Shown here piece by piece: positions 18,947 through 28,385 of a DNA stretch of 64,000 nt. Source of the stretch: Pseudomonadota bacterium (GTDB taxonomy: Bacteria > Desulfobacterota > Desulfobulbia > Desulfobulbales > Desulfocapsaceae); assembly GCA_018817385.1 (NCBI GenBank), contig JAHIUA010000068.1, forward strand, positions 1-64,000. Direction: 5' to 3'. Within the stretch, counting starts at the first letter, position 1; each line of letters starts with the position of its first letter. The notes under the pieces were generated by a model, which ran no database searches, had not been told where the DNA came from, and saw only the letters and a list, made by a program, of their open reading frames with translations. The position numbers were made by a program, and so were the translations under genes.

Positions 18947-20335
18947 TTAATAGGCAGACTTGTCCACCGTGATATTGTATCTTTTGAGTTGCTTCCAGAG
19001 GGTTACTCTGGAAATCCCTAGGATTCGAGCCGCTTCGGATTTGTTACCATTGGTCTTGTTGAGGACATGCAGGAGCTGCTGGCGCCTGTCTGCAGGGGAT
19101 TGGGACTGAGTCGTGGCATGGACATCCCCTGAAGAGGTTTGAAATTGCTGGGGGAGATGTTTCGGGGTGATCTCACCTTGGGGACAGATCACAAAGGCAT
19201 ATTCGATGACATTGATTAATTCACGAATGTTGCCTGGCCAGGAATAACTGAGAAGAAGATCGAGGCCATTCTTGCTGATGGAGGTAATGTCTTTTCCTGT
19301 TTTCAGGCGGAAGCGATTGATAAAAGTTTCGACCAGAAGAGGAATATCCTCTGGACGTTTCCTGAGAGGAGGGAGCTTGATAGGAAGAGCCCTGAGCCTG
19401 GAGTATAAATCTCCTCTAAAGCGGTTTTCAATCAGCAACAGGTCGAAATTTTTATTGGTTGCCGAAATGATACGGAATGGTAAGGGGAGAGATTGGTGGC
19501 CTGCAACACGCTTCATTCCCTGTTCCTCGAGAATATGCAACAGTTTATTCTGTGTGGTCAGGGGCAGATCTCCTATCTCGTCAAGAAAAATAGAGCCTTT
19601 AACTTCATCCTCAAATGGTCTGGGTTTTACCGGCTCTGCCTCGATAACGGTTCCTTTACCATGCCGGAACAGTTCGTTCTCCAGCATAACTTCGTTGAGG
19701 GCTGCGCAGTTTATCTTGATAAAAGGGGCTCCAGTTGGTGTGCTGAGTTTATGGATGGCATTGGCCACTAACTCTTTTCCTGTTCCACTCTCACCATAGA
19801 TTATTACAGGTCCTCTGACTTGGGCCACACTTTTGATAAGTTCATGAACCTGTGTCATGACATGACTATTGCCGATCAGTCCGTAAAATTCATTTTCCAG
19901 GTTAAGCTGTTTGCGAAGGGCACTGATAACGTTTTCTTTATTGACCACGGCAGTCAGGTCGGTCAATGTCTCAAGTCCTGCTACTACAGCGCCGTTGTTG
20001 TCGGTAAGAACTATGGCATTTTTAATAACTTGGATTCGATCTCCATTTTTCTGTTTAAAGGAACAGTGAAGATCATGTATCTGTCCTTTTTGAAAAAGGG
20101 CGCATCGTTTCCCTTCCCGCATCAAATTTTCTCCAAAACAGGCGTCGCATTCAAGAATATTACAGGGTTGTCCCAGCAGCTCTTCCATGTCGAACAGGAG
20201 CAGTTCTTCCAGGGCCTTATTTGCATATAAGATATTTCCCTGGACATCAACGAGTATGAGTCCTTCTTTCATCCTGTCGACAACGACTTTCCAATTATCA
20301 CAGAAATAATCTTTTATTTTTTCTTTCTGTATCAT
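18947..20335 (-). CDS. PAS-AAA+-Fis enhancer-binding-type regulator lacking GAFTGA
   Basis: This 462-residue cytoplasmic regulator has an N-terminal PAS domain (about 13-130), an AAA+ domain (Walker A GESGTGKE 181-188, Walker B IFLDEIGD 249-256) and a C-terminal Fis-type helix-turn-helix (KSEAARILGISRVTLWKQL). Where sigma-54 activators carry GAFTGA it reads GTVIEA (228-233), and the following stretch is also altered, so it may not activate sigma-54; TyrR-like control of other promoters or repression is possible. The PAS domain has Cys58-x4-Cys63-x2-Cys66-x11-Cys78, a possible redox or Fe-S site. It lies upstream of, and in the same orientation as, the molybdoenzyme operon, its likely target. 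No receiver domain is present. Confidence 0.88.
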   Translation of the reverse strand: MIQKEKIKDYFCDNWKVVVDRMKEGLILVDVQGNILYANKALEELLLFDMEELLGQPCNILECDACFGENLMREGKRCALFQKGQIHDLHCSFKQKNGDRIQVIKNAIVLTDNNGAVVAGLETLTDLTAVVNKENVISALRKQLNLENEFYGLIGNSHVMTQVHELIKSVAQVRGPVIIYGESGTGKELVANAIHKLSTPTGAPFIKINCAALNEVMLENELFRHGKGTVIEAEPVKPRPFEDEVKGSIFLDEIGDLPLTTQNKLLHILEEQGMKRVAGHQSLPLPFRIISATNKNFDLLLIENRFRGDLYSRLRALPIKLPPLRKRPEDIPLLVETFINRFRLKTGKDITSISKNGLDLLLSYSWPGNIRELINVIEYAFVICPQGEITPKHLPQQFQTSSGDVHATTQSQSPADRRQQLLHVLNKTNGNKSEAARILGISRVTLWKQLKRYNITVDKSAY

Positions 20336-20658
20336 GAGGAGTCCTATCGTTAGTTATTGCTGGTACGCTACGGTATTATTTTTTTCCACAACAATATAAA
20401 CATATGCTAACATTAACTCAATGTTAAAACGAGTATTAATTTTATAGAAGTGTTCTTCGTCACACAGAAAATTAACGGGGCAGGGGATACTGAACCCAAG
20501 GTCAGAAGAGTAAAAACCGATTGGGTTACAATGACTGAGGAGAAGTGTGCTGGAGGAATGAGGTGAGGGGGCGGATGAAAAGTTGGCTTTACAGGGATGA
20601 AACTATTTATGTTCTCTGTTGCTGATGAGGGTAAAGAAGAGGTCAAGATCTCATACTC
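20336..20658. other. 323-bp intergenic region, no gene seen
   Basis: This gap separates the TAXI receptor stop from the regulator start, both on the minus strand. It should contain the regulator promoter. I see no convincing gene, terminator hairpin or consensus promoter in it. Confidence 0.4.
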
Positions 20659-21624
20659 TCAAGGGAGAAGACCACTCTCCCGATAATATAAAAGGGCGCC
20701 GGGATGGAGGGGGGCTTCGTTGTCTTTGATCATTTCTTTTTTGCTAAGGCCTGAATATGCCGGATGGTAATTTTTAAAATAGTCAAAGTTTTCAAAAATT
20801 GCTTTGGTGACCGCATAAACGATTTCTTCGGAAACCTTGGCTGAGGTCACCAGACCCGCTTTGACAGCAAAGCTCTCCACATCAGATGTATTAGTGGCTG
20901 CCGGATAGTGCGCAATTGGGATAACTGCCTTCTCATAGTATGGCTTATCAGTGAAAAATGTATCGGTTGTGGGAATTGCCACAAAATTGACCTTTCTTGA
21001 ACCGCTGCTGGCCTTGTTGCTTGAGTTGTTAGGATGCCCCACAGTGTAAAAAAACGCGTCGATATCTCCATGTTGCAACATCTTATTTGCCCGATCGACC
21101 CTCTGGTCAAAGGTTGTAAGGTCTGTCAGGGGGTCAAGCCCGGCTAGGGTGAGGGCATCCAGGGAATTTTGTCGATATCCGGAACCAAGAGGACCAATAT
21201 TGACTTTTTTTCCCCGTAGATCTGAAATTGTCTTAATTTCTGAATCGGCTGCCGCTACGAGAGTGACGATTTCCGGGTAAAGGGAAAATACCGAGCGGAG
21301 ATTCTTTTGGGGGCCACGTTTAAGCCAGTCAGCTGTGCCAGTGACGGCCTGATACTGGCGGTCTGATTGAGCCAGGCCAAAGAGCAGGTGTCCTCCAAGT
21401 ATGGCATTAATATTGAAGACAGCACCGCTCGTCGGTTCCACGACAGCTTTCATCACTAACGTCCCCTGGGACCGGTTGAGGATCTTAGTGATGAGTGCAC
21501 CTGTGGGATAATAAACGCCAGTAATTCCGCCAGTCCCTATATTGATGAAAAGGGTTTTGGCAAAGCTTGCAGAGGAAGCGAAAAGTGCGAAAAAGAGGAT
21601 AAAAAAAAGGGTTACAGGGCGCAT
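20659..21624 (-). CDS. TAXI-family TRAP transporter solute receptor
   Basis: The 321-residue product is a periplasmic binding protein of the TAXI type, which feeds solutes to TRAP transporters. A cleavable signal peptide is clear (hydrophobic 4-20, SSASFA before the mature TLFINIGTGGITGVYYPTG). The GTGGxxGxYYPxG string and GPLGSGYRQNSLDALTLAG are typical of TAXI receptors. ATG 21624 is chosen because GGAG lies 9 bases upstream; a TTG three codons earlier is the alternative. No TRAP membrane (4TM-12TM) gene is adjacent, so it is an orphan receptor here. The ligand is unknown; glutamate and other carboxylates have been suggested for relatives. Confidence 0.88.
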   Translation of the reverse strand: MRPVTLFFILFFALFASSASFAKTLFINIGTGGITGVYYPTGALITKILNRSQGTLVMKAVVEPTSGAVFNINAILGGHLLFGLAQSDRQYQAVTGTADWLKRGPQKNLRSVFSLYPEIVTLVAAADSEIKTISDLRGKKVNIGPLGSGYRQNSLDALTLAGLDPLTDLTTFDQRVDRANKMLQHGDIDAFFYTVGHPNNSSNKASSGSRKVNFVAIPTTDTFFTDKPYYEKAVIPIAHYPAATNTSDVESFAVKAGLVTSAKVSEEIVYAVTKAIFENFDYFKNYHPAYSGLSKKEMIKDNEAPLHPGALLYYRESGLLP

Positions 21625-21748
21625 AGGAAACAACTCCGCTACAGAATTTACAGGGACTATTCTTTAGCATATCAGAAAAAAGAAAGCGGCTCAAAAGAAG
21701 AATACGAATGAGTCAAAAAGAGTTGTTTTTATTCTTAGCCACTGACAA

Positions 21749-22705
21749 TTATTCGCAGTGATTTTGTGCTCCATCCCCAGCAAGAGATGAAATAAAGTCT
21801 TTCAAAATTGAGAAGGTTCCACAATCGTGTACCGATTGTCGTATTCGAGAACTTCCAGCAAACTGGCTAAAATAGCGGCCGATCTGATTTTTGATATAGG
21901 CAAGTACTCTGTCGGTTTCAAGATATTGCTCCATGAGCTCCAAATGGCGTGTGACCCCGGCAAGGATCTCAGGCAGACTTTGTGGTCTTCCTTGTGGACT
22001 GAAGACCCATGGATTGCCTAATGCCCCCCGTCCAACCATGATTCCGTCACATCTACTTTCCTCCATGCGGCTAATTCCCTGGTTGTAACTGCTGATGTCT
22101 CCATTGCCGATAATCGGAATAGCTGCGAGTTCTTTGACCTGCCTGATTAATTCCCAGTCGGCATTTCCAGAAAAGCCTTGAGACCAGGTTCGACCATGAA
22201 CGGTGAGGGCGCTGACCCCGGCCCCTTCACACATCTTGGTGAATTGCACAGCTGTCATTGTCTGTTGGTCTGTACCTAGACGTGTCTTTACAGTCACCGG
22301 CACCTTTGATTTTCTCATCACCGCCGAGATGATTTGTTCAGCAAGCCGGATATCCTTCATGAGGGCCGATCCAGCCCCGCGTTTAGTCACTTTTCGTACC
22401 GGACAACCCATATTGATGTCGATTAAAGATGGTGAGAAATCGTTGAGAATGGCAGCAGCTTCGCCCATGATTTCAGGATCAGCGCCGAAGAGTTGAAATG
22501 CTACAGGTTGTTCTGCTGGGGAGGAAGCAAGCATTTTCAAGGTCTTGGTCTGTCGGTAAAGAAGTGCATGGCAACTGATCATCTCGGAAACAACGAGGCC
22601 AGCGCCGTATTCGCGACAGAGTAGTCTGAATGGCAGGTCGCTATACCCGGCCAGAGGGGCCAGGATAAATGGGGAGTTCAGGGAAAGTCCTGCTATCTGC
22701 AACAT
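21749..22705 (-). CDS. dus: tRNA-dihydrouridine synthase (DusB-like)
   Basis: This FMN enzyme reduces specific uridines in the tRNA D-loop with NADPH. The 318 residues form a TIM barrel with the family motifs: APLAGYSDLPFR at the N-terminus, the catalytic cysteine in DINMGCPVRKV, TVKTRLG, LTVHGRTWSQGF, IPIIGNGDI and DGIMVGRGALGNPW. I use ATG 22705, which matches the family N-terminus; a TTG at 22732 would add nine residues and neither start has a good ribosome-binding site. It is monocistronic and divergent from transketolase. Confidence 0.92.
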   Translation of the reverse strand: MLQIAGLSLNSPFILAPLAGYSDLPFRLLCREYGAGLVVSEMISCHALLYRQTKTLKMLASSPAEQPVAFQLFGADPEIMGEAAAILNDFSPSLIDINMGCPVRKVTKRGAGSALMKDIRLAEQIISAVMRKSKVPVTVKTRLGTDQQTMTAVQFTKMCEGAGVSALTVHGRTWSQGFSGNADWELIRQVKELAAIPIIGNGDISSYNQGISRMEESRCDGIMVGRGALGNPWVFSPQGRPQSLPEILAGVTRHLELMEQYLETDRVLAYIKNQIGRYFSQFAGSSRIRQSVHDCGTFSILKDFISSLAGDGAQNHCE

Positions 22706-22996
22706 ATTTTTACAGCTGATTTTTTTTGTCAAAAGAGGTAATATGGGGAATTTCTGTATAGTTTTTCCAGTAACGTTTCAATATTATTTATAATGCGAAA
22801 AATAGAGCTGTTTTTTGAATGGGAACAGTTTAATCGGGTACTCATATTTTTGTTCACCCACCCTATTGTAAGAGTTTGCCCGTACCATCGGTTTGTATGA
22901 TCAGACTGGCGAATCTATAGCCCGTTATGAGAACCAGCTTGCGCATATGAAGCTGAGGCTCTTGCTTAACTCTTACTTCATATCATGGAGATCTTA

Positions 22997-24931
22997 ATGA
23001 CATTGCAACTTACTATGCAATCCAGTGAATTGTCCAGTGAGGAATTACGCACTCTGCAGGAGATGCGGCTTCGTTGTGCCAAAAATATTTTGTTATCAAC
23101 GACTTTGGCCGGATCTGGACATCCCGGCGGTTCACTCTCTTCTCTGGACATGCTCCTTGTGACCTATGGCTGTATTCGTCATAACCCCGCAGATCCAGCA
23201 ATGGAAGAGCGTGATCGGGTGATTATGAGCATAGGACATGTTTCCCCCGGGGTCTATTCTACCCTTGCTGAGTATGGTTATTTTACGGAAGAGGATTTCC
23301 TTACCGGGTTTCGACGTACCGGGTCCGGATTTCCAGGTCATGTTGAACGAATTGTTCCAGGTGTCGAATGGGATACAGGGAATCTTGGTCAGGGCCTGTC
23401 CACAGCCGTAGGTATTGCTCAAGGGTTCAAGATACAGAATCGTGCCAATAAGGTCATCACCTTTATGGGTGATGGTGAACATCAAAAGGGGCAGGTGACT
23501 GAGGCCATACGTTTTGCCAACAAATATGATCTCCACAATTTGATTGTGGTTGTGGATAGAAACCATCTCCAGATCTGTGGATCAACGGAAGATGTGATGC
23601 CTCAGTCCATACGATCCCTCTACTCCACCAATAACTGGGATGTCAAATATCTTGAAGACGGCCATGATTGTAATGCCTATTATCAGGCATTCACCGAGGC
23701 CTATGCCAAGAAGAGTGGAAAGCCCACGGTCATCATTGCCCGCACTACCATGGGCAAGGGAATTTCCTTTATGGAGAATCTTGCTAAATATCATGGTTCA
23801 CCACTGAGTAGACAACTTCTTGCAGATGCCATGCAAGAGCTTGGGGTGGAGGATGAATTTGATAAGTGGAGTGAACTTCGCACCCAGCCGGTAGGTACCA
23901 GAACCATCCAGCAATTTTCACCTGTGAATGTAGAGGTGACTGGTGGCCAACCTATCCTTTACAAGGCTGGAACCATGACCGATAATCGCTCTGCATATGG
24001 TAATGCCTTGCAGAGCCTGGCCGAAGCCAATAACTGCAATGACAAGATAGTGATAGCTGGAATCTCCTGTGACCTTGAAGGCTCGGTCAAAATGCAAGGA
24101 TTTCACAAACACTCTCCCACGGCCTATATCGAAGCCGGTATCCAGGAACATCATGCAGCAACAATGGCCGGAGGGATAGCAAGTGTCGGCCTGGTACCAT
24201 TTTTCAGCACCTTCGGTTCTTTTGCTGTCTCGGAGGTTTACAACCAGAACCGGCTCAATGACTTTAATCATGCCAGCGTTAAGGTGGTTGCTACCCATGT
24301 GGGCCTGGATGTGGGGGAAGATGGTCCCACCCATCAGTGTATTGATTATCTTGGTCTGTTTCGCAACTATTTCCGCTCTTCTGTCTTTATGCCTGCCGAC
24401 CCGAATCAGACCGATCGGATTATCAGATATGTGGCCACCGAGCCTGGTAATATTTTTGTGGGAATGGGCAGATCAAAACTCCCGGTAATCCTGAAAGAGG
24501 ACGGCACAGAATTCTTTGATGAAAACTACCAGTTCCAGGCAGGAAAAGGTGACTGGTTGCGTGAGGGCAGCGAAGCCACAATTATTGCCTATGGTACAGT
24601 GGTACCGGCAGTGATGGAAGCCTGGGAAATTCTGCAGAAAGAGGGACGATCAGTTGCGGTTCTCAACATGGCTTCCCTTTGCCCCATAGATAGAGAGAGT
24701 GTGCTCAAGGCGGTCCAATGTGGAGTGATCTTGACCGTGGAAGATCACCACATAGAAACCGGTTTGGGAGCTATGGTCGGAACCTTGCTTGCAGAAGCAG
24801 GGAAGGGGATTACTTTTCAGCGCTGCGGCGTACAGAAGTATGGTGGCTCAGGAAAGCCAGCAGATCTCTATGCTGATCAAGGTCTGGATGCGAACTCCAT
24901 TGCCGAAAAGGTGAGGAAGATGTTGGCGTAA
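22997..24931 (+). CDS. tkt: Transketolase
   Basis: Transketolase moves two-carbon units between sugar phosphates in the pentose phosphate pathway with thiamine diphosphate. This is a full, single-chain enzyme of 644 residues: N-terminal domain with GSGHPGGSLSSLD and the ThDP/metal motif GDGEHQKGQ followed by RNHLQICG, a pyrimidine-binding domain with the catalytic Glu region AGIQEHHAATMAGG, and a C-terminal domain. ATG 22997 is preceded by GGAG at a six-base spacing; ATG 22985 four codons earlier is the alternative. An 8-bp perfect inverted repeat (22945-22952 with 22976-22983) lies just upstream in the leader. A strong terminator follows. Confidence 0.93.
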   Translation: MTLQLTMQSSELSSEELRTLQEMRLRCAKNILLSTTLAGSGHPGGSLSSLDMLLVTYGCIRHNPADPAMEERDRVIMSIGHVSPGVYSTLAEYGYFTEEDFLTGFRRTGSGFPGHVERIVPGVEWDTGNLGQGLSTAVGIAQGFKIQNRANKVITFMGDGEHQKGQVTEAIRFANKYDLHNLIVVVDRNHLQICGSTEDVMPQSIRSLYSTNNWDVKYLEDGHDCNAYYQAFTEAYAKKSGKPTVIIARTTMGKGISFMENLAKYHGSPLSRQLLADAMQELGVEDEFDKWSELRTQPVGTRTIQQFSPVNVEVTGGQPILYKAGTMTDNRSAYGNALQSLAEANNCNDKIVIAGISCDLEGSVKMQGFHKHSPTAYIEAGIQEHHAATMAGGIASVGLVPFFSTFGSFAVSEVYNQNRLNDFNHASVKVVATHVGLDVGEDGPTHQCIDYLGLFRNYFRSSVFMPADPNQTDRIIRYVATEPGNIFVGMGRSKLPVILKEDGTEFFDENYQFQAGKGDWLREGSEATIIAYGTVVPAVMEAWEILQKEGRSVAVLNMASLCPIDRESVLKAVQCGVILTVEDHHIETGLGAMVGTLLAEAGKGITFQRCGVQKYGGSGKPADLYADQGLDANSIAEKVRKMLA

Positions 24932-24956
24932 GGAAAAAGGTATAGAGAGATCGAAC

Positions 24957-24995
24957 AAAAAAAAGGCCGTTCCGCAAAGGAACGGCCTTTTTTTT
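24957..24995. terminator. Bidirectional intrinsic terminator between tkt and lptE
   Basis: AAGGCCGTTCC pairs with GGAACGGCCTT around a GCAAA loop, with an A-run before and a T-run after, so it serves both the transketolase gene and the convergent lptE gene. Confidence 0.9.
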
Positions 24996-25074
24996 GTGTT
25001 GGTATCTATGCGATGATATGGACGGTATAGGTCTACAACAGAAGAAGAGTCTTTTTTACGATAGCATCTTAAGC

Positions 25075-25599
25075 TTATTTTCTGGACAACTTGGTCAAGG
25101 TCTTCAGGTAGATTCTTTCAGACAGGTCGTCAATGATAATGGCAAGGGCTTCTCGTTCATTGTCTGAGCTTACCGAAGAACTGGCACCTACAGAGTATTC
25201 TTCAGTCCAAGTCTCTTTTGGGACCTCTATGAGAACTTCTCCAGTTTTGATATCTTTGAGGATGTAACGAACTGTGAGCAACACCTTGACTTCAGTGGCG
25301 TCATTGTTAACCCCGTATGAGAGGCTGGGTAAATCAATGGAGATGATTTCCCCGGCGAGGATGAGATCAGCACCCGTTTTTTCTTTGGTGACCGTGATTT
25401 GTCCGGATTTTTGATACCAGCGGACCAGTGACTGATATATCTTGGCATCAAGAAGAAGATCATTGGTTCGATTTTGCCAGTTTGTGATATAGAGTTCACG
25501 GTCAGGGCCTGTATAGACATAGGGATTGTGGTATCCACAAGAGGTCAGTATGAAAAGGATCACCAGGACAAAAGGGATAAAACGTTTTGCTGTTTTCAA
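25075..25599 (-). CDS. lptE: LPS-assembly lipoprotein LptE
   Basis: LptE is the outer-membrane lipoprotein plug of the LptD LPS translocon. The 174-residue product has a lipoprotein signal ending in the lipobox LTSC, with CGYH immediately after the cleavage site as in many LptE proteins, and a beta-rich mature part. Its position directly after leuS on the same strand repeats the E. coli leuS-lptE order, which strengthens the call. The start is not ATG: the TTG at 25599 has GGAG seven bases upstream; another TTG at 25614 is less well placed. Confidence 0.82.
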   Translation of the reverse strand: MKTAKRFIPFVLVILFILTSCGYHNPYVYTGPDRELYITNWQNRTNDLLLDAKIYQSLVRWYQKSGQITVTKEKTGADLILAGEIISIDLPSLSYGVNNDATEVKVLLTVRYILKDIKTGEVLIEVPKETWTEEYSVGASSSVSSDNEREALAIIIDDLSERIYLKTLTKLSRK

Positions 25600-25668
25600 C
25601 TGTTTACTCCGCAATGATTTGTGATGATTATTGAAATAATAATTAAGTGATTGCGACGGATAGTAGCC

Positions 25669-28167
25669 TCAAATCACAATATTGACAAGTTTCTTCTGGA
25701 TAACAATGGTTTTTTTGATTGCCTTTCCGTCAATAAACTTCTGGGCATTTTCGTCGGCCAGAGCTAATTCCTGCAGGCTTTCCTCATCAATATCTGCCGA
25801 TACCTGAAGTCTTGAACGTACCTTGCCATTGACCTGAATGACAATGGTTATTTCATCTTCTCTGACGGCATCCTCGTCCCATTGCGGCCATTGTTCACCG
25901 TCGATGGCCGCTTCGTTATGGAGACTTGCCCACAGCTCAGCACAAAAATGGGGGACCATCGGAGAGAGGAGGAGGAGGAGACTGTTTACTGCCTCGGAGA
26001 TGAGAGAATTGTTCACGGTTTCTTTGCTGTTCTCTCCGGTGAGGGCAGTGAGACTGTTGACAAGCTCCATTACTGCACTGATAGCCGTATTAAAATGAAA
26101 ATTCTGCTCAATGTTCTGAGTTACCCGTTTGATGGTCTGATGGGTCTTGCGATGGAGCTCTCGCTCTGTATTGTTTAATGGAAGAGGAATCGATTGCTGT
26201 CCAGCGATGATCGATTCTCTGTTAGTCAGAATATAGCGATAGATACGGTTGAGAAAACGGTAACAGCCTTCAACGCCCTTACTGTTCCATTCCAGGTCTT
26301 TCTCTGGAGGAGCGGCAAAAAGGCTGAAGAGACGGGTGGTGTCAGCACCATATGCATGAATAAGGTCATTGGGGTCTACAACATTGCCCTTGGATTTAGA
26401 CATCTTAGCGCCATCTTTGATGACCATCCCCTGAGTGAGTAAATTGGTAAAGGGCTCGTCAATAGTGATATAGCCGAGATCGCGCAGGACCTTGGTGAAG
26501 AATCTGGAATAGAGGAGGTGGAGGATGGCATGTTCCACACCGCCAATATATTGGTCAACAGGAAGCCAGTGCGAGGCCTCTTCTTTATTGAGGGGAGACT
26601 CGGTAAATCGTGGACTTGTGTATCTGGCAAAATACCAGGAAGACTCAACAAAGGTGTCCATTGTGTCTGTTTCCCGACGAGCTTCTCCCCCGCAGGCTGG
26701 GCAGGTGGTCAGAAAAAAAGAGGAGCGCTGGTGGAGAGGAGCACATTCACTCTGCTGCGAATCTCTGTCTTCTGGAAGGGTTACCGGCAATTGATCCACA
26801 GGCACGGGTTGAACCCCGCATTTTCCGCAAGTTACCATGGGGATGGGGGCTCCCCAGTATCGCTGGCGGGAAATACCCCAGTCACGCAAGCGATAGGTCG
26901 TGTGAGCAGAGCCAAATCCTTGCGCTGTCGCAAAGTCAATAATAGCCTGCTTGGCAATTTCTGAATCAAGTCCGCTAAATGTTCCGGAATCCCTCAGGAT
27001 ACCAGGTAAGAGAGAGGCCTCTGTCAGTCCTTCTGTCTCCAGATTTAAGCCTTTCGGAAAGACCACGGGTTTAACCGGGAGATCATATTTATGGGCAAAT
27101 TCAAAATCACGTTGATCATGGGCCGGAACGGCCATCACCGCTCCTGTTCCATATCCCATGAGGACAAAGTTGGCCACGAAGATGGGTACCCTCTCACCAT
27201 TAAAGGGATTGATACAGTAGCAACCAGTGAAAATACCTTTTTTTTCAGTATGGTCCTCATTGGTTTGCTGCTGCTTCTCATCGTCAATATGCTGAATAAA
27301 ATCGAGAATTTTCTCGGCTCGGGGGTTGTCTTGGAGGAGAATCTGGAGCAGGGGATGCTCGGAGGCAATGGACATGAAGGTGACACCGAATATGGTGTCA
27401 GGACGGGTGGTAAAGATGCTGAGTTTCTCCTGGTGCCCGTCTACCTGAAAATCACAATGCAGGCCGGTGGATTTGCCTATCCAGTTGCGTTGCATGGTGA
27501 CCACTTTTTCCGGCCAGCCACTGAGTTTTTCAAGATCAGTCAGCAGCTCTTCGGCATAGGCAGTAATCTTGAAAAACCAGCCATTCATCTTTCTGGCCTT
27601 TACGGTCTGATCGCAACGCCAGCAACTCCCTTCTATGACTTGCTCATTTGCCAGGACAGTCTGGCAGGAATCACACCAGTTGACGGTGGTGGTTTTCTGA
27701 TAAACCAGCCCCTTTTGGTACATTTCAAGAAAGATCTGTTGTTCCCAGCGATAATATTTTGGATTACAGGTGGCAATTTCACGTTCCCAGTCATAAGAGA
27801 GACCAAGTTGACGAAGTTGATTACGCATGTAATCGATATTGTCATAGGTCCATCTGGCTGGATGGCTGTTGTTTTTGATGGCCGCATTTTCAGCGGGCAG
27901 ACCGAAAGAATCCCAACCCATGGGATGGAGGACGTTATAGCCGCGAAAACGTTTGTAACGGGCTACCACATCTCCAATGGAGTAGTTACGCACATGGCCC
28001 ATATGGATGCGGCCGGAAGGATAGGGAAACATCTCCAGGACATAATATTTTTCCTTGGAACTGTCTGTGCTGACCCGGTAGGTTGCATCTTTCAACCAAT
28101 GATCCTGCCACTTTTGTTCAATGAATTTAAAATCGTATACTGATTCCTGGTAATCATTTGCAGACAT
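25669..28167 (-). CDS. leuS: Leucyl-tRNA synthetase
   Basis: LeuRS charges tRNA-Leu with leucine in the cytoplasm. The 832-residue class I synthetase has the HIGH-type motif HMGH in PSGRIHMGHVRNYS, a zinc-ribbon insert (CDSC, CWRC), the CP1 editing domain with the TTRPDTIFGVTF motif, KMSKS in GAKMSKSKGNVVDP and the C-terminal anticodon and tail domains. Length is close to the bacterial norm of about 860. It precedes lptE by 69 bases and probably shares its transcript. Confidence 0.97.
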   Translation of the reverse strand: MSANDYQESVYDFKFIEQKWQDHWLKDATYRVSTDSSKEKYYVLEMFPYPSGRIHMGHVRNYSIGDVVARYKRFRGYNVLHPMGWDSFGLPAENAAIKNNSHPARWTYDNIDYMRNQLRQLGLSYDWEREIATCNPKYYRWEQQIFLEMYQKGLVYQKTTTVNWCDSCQTVLANEQVIEGSCWRCDQTVKARKMNGWFFKITAYAEELLTDLEKLSGWPEKVVTMQRNWIGKSTGLHCDFQVDGHQEKLSIFTTRPDTIFGVTFMSIASEHPLLQILLQDNPRAEKILDFIQHIDDEKQQQTNEDHTEKKGIFTGCYCINPFNGERVPIFVANFVLMGYGTGAVMAVPAHDQRDFEFAHKYDLPVKPVVFPKGLNLETEGLTEASLLPGILRDSGTFSGLDSEIAKQAIIDFATAQGFGSAHTTYRLRDWGISRQRYWGAPIPMVTCGKCGVQPVPVDQLPVTLPEDRDSQQSECAPLHQRSSFFLTTCPACGGEARRETDTMDTFVESSWYFARYTSPRFTESPLNKEEASHWLPVDQYIGGVEHAILHLLYSRFFTKVLRDLGYITIDEPFTNLLTQGMVIKDGAKMSKSKGNVVDPNDLIHAYGADTTRLFSLFAAPPEKDLEWNSKGVEGCYRFLNRIYRYILTNRESIIAGQQSIPLPLNNTERELHRKTHQTIKRVTQNIEQNFHFNTAISAVMELVNSLTALTGENSKETVNNSLISEAVNSLLLLLSPMVPHFCAELWASLHNEAAIDGEQWPQWDEDAVREDEITIVIQVNGKVRSRLQVSADIDEESLQELALADENAQKFIDGKAIKKTIVIQKKLVNIVI

Positions 28168-28385
28168 GGGTCTAGCCTCACAAGATAAAGCTTATTTGGG
28201 TAACCAGTGTCTGTCCCTTAATGGTTCTTTTAGCCTAATTCTTCCTGACTCACAAAAGTTACTCATCGGAATATGCTCCAGATGCCTGTGGTATACTTCT
28301 GTGGGTACCTCGATTTAGCACAAAACATCTCATTTCTGGACAGAGACTAACTGATTTTCGAATATGATGTTAACAATGAGTCTGA

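Noticed and set aside
27091-28143. 350-codon open frame opposite leuS
   Set aside because: Antisense to a certain leucyl-tRNA synthetase with no domain of its own.
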